Origin: Pedosphaera parvula Ellin514 | Lineage (GTDB): Bacteria > Verrucomicrobiota > Verrucomicrobiia > Limisphaerales > Pedosphaeraceae | Assembly (NCBI RefSeq): GCF_000172555.1 | Contig: NZ_ABOX02000021.1 | Coordinates: 1-64,000 of the forward strand | DNA length: 64,000 nt | Direction of reading: 5' to 3' | In this document: one piece after another, positions 60,067 through 64,000 of the stretch | How positions within the stretch are numbered: position 1 is the first letter of the stretch | How the letters are laid out: every line of letters starts with the position of its first letter | Translations under genes and position numbers: made by a program | The notes under the pieces: model-generated | The model's input: only the letters and a program-made list of their open reading frames with translations | Databases searched by the model: none | Told to the model about the DNA's origin: nothing

Positions 60067-60089
60067 GGCTTTTCCTGATTTGTGTTTGT

Positions 60090-61022
60090 TCAAGGCGTCC
60101 TTAGCCTGTAAAAGCGCTGGGAATCCACAATCGGGTCGGTCACCAAAATGTTGGTGGTCAACGTTTGTGCTGGGAGGTTGGTCAAAGTATTCCACTCGTT
60201 ATTTCCAGTGAGTGAATTCCGGAATTCCATCGAGTAGGTGTGACCAGCCTGGGCGGTAAATTCAATTTTGCATTGATTACCAGAGTGACTAATCTGAGTT
60301 AGTTGCGGAGGCGGATCGTAAGTGATGGTTAGCTGTGGTGAAGAGTCGGGATCCTCACGAGAAGCAAAACGGCGTGCGGTGGAAGGCATTTCTTCGGATT
60401 CACAGATCAAAATCCACCCAAAGTTGGCGGCCGGATTGTCCAACCATGATTGCAGATCAGCGATCATCGGGCCATCATCGTCTGCGGGGTCCGGGAAGTA
60501 GTAGGGGGACTGGATTGTATCATAGACAATCTGGGAGGCGGTGGTGACGGCTGCATAGTCGTTCGTCGCGGCTGCTCCGGGAACCGTCCAGTAATTGGTG
60601 GTGAACGAGAGTGGGCTCAGCCACGTCGCTTCGTTGGTGGTGGCTGCCAATCCCTGACCGGGACTCAAAGCCGAATTCTTGTCTCCTTCGCCCCAAGGAC
60701 GTAACAACCGGTGCAAATCAAAGTAGGCAATCGCATAGCCATCTGAAGGAATACCTGTTACCGCCAGTGTCAATGAGGCGGAAGTGATGCGCGAGTTCGC
60801 TGGGAGACTCGCAGCGATGTCAAACTTGATCAAACCCCGGTTTCGTTGCCCGTGCATGTTGCTGCCGGCATTGATCCAGGCGCGTGCTCCTGCATTGTTG
60901 GTGGGGGTGACTTCCATGATGGAGGTGTCAGCGCTGGGGATGAGCGTGATGGAATCGCCGAAGGCCAGGGTTTGGGAAAATAAAAATGCGGCCATCAAAG
61001 CATATGCAAGTCGGGCAATCAT
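60090..61022 (-). CDS. DNRLRE-domain surface protein with C-terminal QRFYR module
   Basis: ATG 61022 gives a signal peptide (MIARLAYALMAAFLFSQTLAFG) and a 310-residue protein; the frame is open to 61211. Residues about 25-215 resemble the DNRLRE carbohydrate-binding-like domain: SADTSIMEVTPTNNAGARAW, NRGLIKFDIAASLPANSRIT, SASLTLAVTG and a late WILICESEEM segment. The last 70 residues are the C-terminal module (YSMEFRNSLTGNNEWNTLTN, then VDSQRFYRLRTP). It is likely a cell-surface or secreted binding protein. It is downstream of, and on the same strand as, the DUF1501 gene. Confidence 0.75.
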   Translation of the reverse strand: MIARLAYALMAAFLFSQTLAFGDSITLIPSADTSIMEVTPTNNAGARAWINAGSNMHGQRNRGLIKFDIAASLPANSRITSASLTLAVTGIPSDGYAIAYFDLHRLLRPWGEGDKNSALSPGQGLAATTNEATWLSPLSFTTNYWTVPGAAATNDYAAVTTASQIVYDTIQSPYYFPDPADDDGPMIADLQSWLDNPAANFGWILICESEEMPSTARRFASREDPDSSPQLTITYDPPPQLTQISHSGNQCKIEFTAQAGHTYSMEFRNSLTGNNEWNTLTNLPAQTLTTNILVTDPIVDSQRFYRLRTP

Positions 61023-61125
61023 TGAGCAAATGCTCCGGTGGCAGGGTGGAAATTGCAAATCAATACCTGCACAAATCCTAACGCTGGAGCACGTAGCACC
61101 TGAACGCGGGTGATGAGAGTTCCTG

Positions 61126-62784
61126 CTAGATGATAGGCAATTCGCCAAAGATAGGAACGCCATCGATGGAAGAAGTTCCTCCGCTGAGGAGCCGTTCACC
61201 CGCGACCGCATAGCCTGGAATGATTTGATTCAGCTGGTTTTGGGTGGCACCGAGGTGATCGCGAATCAATTTACCCAGTATGGATCGGTAATCCACTGCC
61301 CGCTTGAGGTAACGTCCGCTGGCACCGAACATCGAACCGTTTTGAGCACTGGCAGAAGTGGCCGGAGCCCAGCCGAGATTACTGATGCCGTTAAAGGAAT
61401 CGGTCGGGCTGCAGCCGAACACTCCGGAGGGGTTGCCTTTGTTGTAGCCTTTGACACCGCCACCAGCAACGAACATGACACCAGCTTCGGCATGGTCTGT
61501 ACCGGCGGAGCCATTTTGGATGGTGGTGCGGCCGAATTCAGAGAGAGTCACGACGACAACGTCGTTCCAGTTTACCTTGGCCGAGCTTGAAGGAGCGTTG
61601 TTTCCACGACCGTAAGTCGTGAAATAATTTTGCAAGGCATACATGGCCCAGCCAATAGTTTTCAATAGTTTGGCGTGGGAACCAACCACTCCGCCCTGGG
61701 TTTGGTGCAAGTCGAAACTGCCGTATTCAGTGCCGGCGACGATGGCATCCGTCTTGTTCAGAATCAGCGCTGCGGCTTTTAAGTTCAGGAAAAGTGAATA
61801 GGCGCTGGTATCCACGACATACTTGGTGGTGTCGTTGGTCCTGCCATTCATGTAGGCTCCGCCGTTTTTCTGGTTTTGCGTGGGGAATAGATAATAGGGG
61901 GCATCACCATCCGTGCCTCCTGAAGTATTGTCCACAAAAGTGTTTCCGGTTTCCGAGAAATCAATGCCTGCAAAAATGGCCAGGGTATCGGTCATGTTTT
62001 TGTATTGCAGGTTCAACAAGTCGCGATCGAGTTTGTCCGGGAAGGAAAATTGATCGGACGCGTAGATGGCCTTGTCGGCTTTGTAGTTTCCTTGAGTGGT
62101 ATTGGGAACGCCCAGCAAATTATAACGCGTGGGATCGGTCAGATTGGTCATCGCCGCAGCGCTGCCTCTGAGGGAGAAGGGCAGGGCAGATTGAATCGAG
62201 ACACCGGTCAAGGGGGCGCTACTGGCCAGGCCGGATTGAACCATGGCGCGATAAAAAATACCGTCTTTCACCAGATTGTTGTTGGGGGCGGCGCTTTCCC
62301 AAAAGTTTTGAGAATCGAAGTGGGAGCGATTTTGATTTGGGTATGCCACGCGATGTATCAGTGCCAGATCGCCAGCATTATAAACGGGCGCCAAAAATCT
62401 CAGGGAAGGATGCAGCGCGGCAAACTGGTTGCCCAGATTGAGGGCGGTGTCAGCAGCGGAGAACGTGGGATTGGCGGTGCCGGTTGTGGAAAAACCACAG
62501 GGACCGGATTGGGTATAGCTGCTGCTATCCAAAGGAATTCCGATGTTAGGGCGATTGTAGATATAGGCCGGGTCCTGGGCTGGAATCACGGCGTTCAATC
62601 CGTCATTGGCGCCGCGCAGGAAGATAAAAATAAGTTTTTTACCGTTCAGACCGATGTTGCCTTCGGCCAGGGCGCGCTTTACGACCAGCGGAATGTCGGT
62701 CAGGGTTGAAAGGGCTACGCCAAGACCGATCTTAAAGGAGCGATCCAGAAAACCGCGACGGGTGAGGACGTGGAAGTGTTGCAT
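61126..62784 (-). CDS. DUF1501 family Tat-exported protein
   Basis: A 552-residue protein from ATG 62784. A Tat-type motif (LTRRGFLDRSF) precedes a short hydrophobic stretch. Conserved DUF1501 blocks include KKLIFIFLRGANDGLN, SHFDSQNFWE, VVVTLSEFGRTTIQNGSAGT and DHAEAGVMFVAGGG. These features relate it to the alkaline-phosphatase/sulfatase superfamily. It is paired with the upstream DUF1800 gene (four-base gap), the usual arrangement in Verrucomicrobia and Planctomycetes. The function of the pair is unknown; a role in periplasmic or surface processing is suspected. Confidence 0.9.
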   Translation of the reverse strand: MQHFHVLTRRGFLDRSFKIGLGVALSTLTDIPLVVKRALAEGNIGLNGKKLIFIFLRGANDGLNAVIPAQDPAYIYNRPNIGIPLDSSSYTQSGPCGFSTTGTANPTFSAADTALNLGNQFAALHPSLRFLAPVYNAGDLALIHRVAYPNQNRSHFDSQNFWESAAPNNNLVKDGIFYRAMVQSGLASSAPLTGVSIQSALPFSLRGSAAAMTNLTDPTRYNLLGVPNTTQGNYKADKAIYASDQFSFPDKLDRDLLNLQYKNMTDTLAIFAGIDFSETGNTFVDNTSGGTDGDAPYYLFPTQNQKNGGAYMNGRTNDTTKYVVDTSAYSLFLNLKAAALILNKTDAIVAGTEYGSFDLHQTQGGVVGSHAKLLKTIGWAMYALQNYFTTYGRGNNAPSSSAKVNWNDVVVVTLSEFGRTTIQNGSAGTDHAEAGVMFVAGGGVKGYNKGNPSGVFGCSPTDSFNGISNLGWAPATSASAQNGSMFGASGRYLKRAVDYRSILGKLIRDHLGATQNQLNQIIPGYAVAGERLLSGGTSSIDGVPIFGELPII

Positions 62785-62788
62785 AAGA

Positions 62789-64000
62789 TTATTGTTCCTG
62801 GAAACGTTGCAAGCTCAACAGCATGGATACGGCACCGCGAATACGAGTCTCATAAAGCGAAGGGTTGCCCGTTTGCGATAAACCCGACAGAGGAGAAGTC
62901 GTAACGCCATCATCTGCCGTTTTGAGAAAATTGATGGTTGCCTGTCGATAAAGTGCCAGATTGCCGGCACCTTCTCCGGGATAGAAAATGCTTAACAGGT
63001 AATCTGCCACATTGGCTTCGTTAGTGATGCTGCCAGGAGGACTTTGCAGGGCGAGTTTGTATTTGAGCAAACCGACGGGATCGCTGGTGCTTTTGTTTCC
63101 ACTGCTGATGCTGTCGTTTTTACTGGAATCATTCGAGGCCATGCAAAATGTCTGTATCCAGCGGATACGTTCGGCCAAGGTTCCGGCACTGATCCAGCCG
63201 CCGGCATCTTCCGGATAGCCGTTGGGATCCTGTCGATCAAAGAGCAGGAGGTTACCCATCCGTACCAGCGGGTAAGCGGAACCAGCGCCGCTGATGGAAT
63301 ATCCATCCGTGTCGGAGGCGAAGGTGCCCGGGTTGCCAGTGCCGTTGGTGCTTACTCTCATTGCGCGGATGGCGCTGACAGTATATTCAAGAGGCGTCTT
63401 GACCTTCTGCATGGCGGCGGCGTTGCCGCGGAATAGGTCAGAATTGAAGATGTTGCTTAACACCATCCAGATCTGGCCCTTGGGACTGCTGTTTTCCCAA
63501 GTGAGCATGCAGGATTTTACCAATTGACCTTCGGGCGAAAGATTTGGGTCGGTGAAGTCGTAACCGATGGCAAAGCCATCATGAACGAACAGGTTGCAAA
63601 GTTTGACACTAATGAATTCCTCGGTGAACGGCTGATTGGCAAGATGGTTGATGACCATGTAGCCCTCCTGAATGCCATTGGTATCCGTGTAATTGGCCGC
63701 AGCGGGAATATTCAGTTGGTAATTCCTTCCGGCCCAGGGAGCGCCAAACCTTGCGGGAACCGTCTTGGCGGGGAAAATCGTCTTGGCGGTGATGTTGTGG
63801 GTATTTGTCTGGTAGTTGAAGGCGCACACACCCAAGTTCGTGTTTACATTGCCGGAAGCCTTAGGCACCAGAGGGTTGAAGGTGTTGGTTGGATCAACCT
63901 TTTGGACGAACCAGCCTGTCCAGCAACGGGACAATATGGTGATGTCAGTTTGATCATACCCGTTGTTGACACCCATGGTGAAGAGTTCCATGAGTTCGCG
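62789..64000 (-). CDS. DUF1800 family protein (N-terminus beyond window)
   Basis: The frame runs to the right edge of the window and reads RELMELFTMGVNNGYDQTDI there, the characteristic 'ARELMELFTLG' motif of DUF1800. About 404 residues are visible. Downstream conserved-looking blocks include AGRNYQLNIPAAANYTD, VINHLANQPFTEEFISVKLC, NLFVHDGFAIGYDF and DGYSISGAGS. The C-terminus is complete (GAVSMLLSLQRFQEQ). It is the partner of the DUF1501 gene. The annotated N-terminus is cut by the window. Confidence 0.9.
   Translation of the reverse strand, partial: RELMELFTMGVNNGYDQTDITILSRCWTGWFVQKVDPTNTFNPLVPKASGNVNTNLGVCAFNYQTNTHNITAKTIFPAKTVPARFGAPWAGRNYQLNIPAAANYTDTNGIQEGYMVINHLANQPFTEEFISVKLCNLFVHDGFAIGYDFTDPNLSPEGQLVKSCMLTWENSSPKGQIWMVLSNIFNSDLFRGNAAAMQKVKTPLEYTVSAIRAMRVSTNGTGNPGTFASDTDGYSISGAGSAYPLVRMGNLLLFDRQDPNGYPEDAGGWISAGTLAERIRWIQTFCMASNDSSKNDSISSGNKSTSDPVGLLKYKLALQSPPGSITNEANVADYLLSIFYPGEGAGNLALYRQATINFLKTADDGVTTSPLSGLSQTGNPSLYETRIRGAVSMLLSLQRFQEQ

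Overview
The window looks like a chromosomal segment of a Verrucomicrobiota bacterium, most like the Pedosphaera/Ellin514 type of soil lineage. This is inferred from gene content, not from a marker gene. The signs are very large secreted proteins that mix RCC1 propellers with Ig-like domains, a DUF1559-type pseudopilin with a textbook prepilin leader, a DUF1501/DUF1800 pair, PQQ-propeller relics and a recurrent C-terminal 'QRFYR' module. No rRNA, tRNA, CRISPR array or complete insertion sequence was recognised.

Layout. 1-14.9 kb is an accessory, surface-protein-rich region. It holds a broken RCC1/Ig/sugar-dehydrogenase/NHL giant (791-5833), a pseudopilin (6017-6814), a TPR-like exported protein, a small-gene islet (8741-9699) between two copies of a dispersed repeat, decayed gene remnants, a second RCC1/Ig protein (minus strand, 11249-13747), a lipoprotein and a PQQ-propeller pseudogene. 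15.0-18.4 kb encodes a KdpD/KdpE pair with no kdpFABC beside it. 18.9-22.3 kb is a nitrogen-assimilation unit, glnK-amtB-glnA, with a possible sigma-54 promoter, an inverted repeat before glnA and a strong terminator after it. 22.4-26.7 kb (minus) is a third RCC1/Ig giant.

27.0-31.0 kb (minus) is a tightly packed three-gene cassette of coiled-coil/membrane proteins with a Ser/Gly-rich tail protein. It is probably a conserved but functionally undescribed system and is my first choice for follow-up. It is followed by a signal peptidase I gene. 32.2-42.0 kb (minus) is a compact biosynthetic locus: an NRPS (C-A-T) and a PKS-NRPS (KS-AT-ACP-C-A-T). Both adenylation domains carry the same glycine-like code, and no release domain is visible. 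42.9-44.1 kb is enolase. 44.5-50.6 kb holds small housekeeping/hypothetical genes: a BON lipoprotein, a FosA-like VOC protein, an RCC1 protein, an anchored TPR-like protein, a phosphoesterase and an exported methyltransferase.

50.9-60.1 kb is a signalling operon. It starts with a soluble 2077-residue hybrid histidine kinase carrying about thirteen near-identical 92-residue HAMP units (276-bp tandem DNA repeats). A double receiver follows that looks split off by a +1 frame break, then a receiver-PAS-kinase and a Rcp1-like receiver. There are five receivers and two kinases in total, with no DNA-binding output domain. 60.1-64 kb (minus) has a DNRLRE-type surface protein and the DUF1501/DUF1800 pair, the latter cut by the window end.

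Themes: the secreted giants, the pseudopilin, signal peptidase I and the C-terminal module point to heavy investment in the cell surface. Several genes (the 1.4-kb stop, the 57.1-kb frame break, 9.8-10.1 kb and 14.3-14.9 kb) are broken or relic. Some of those breaks sit in short homopolymers and should be checked against raw reads before being believed.
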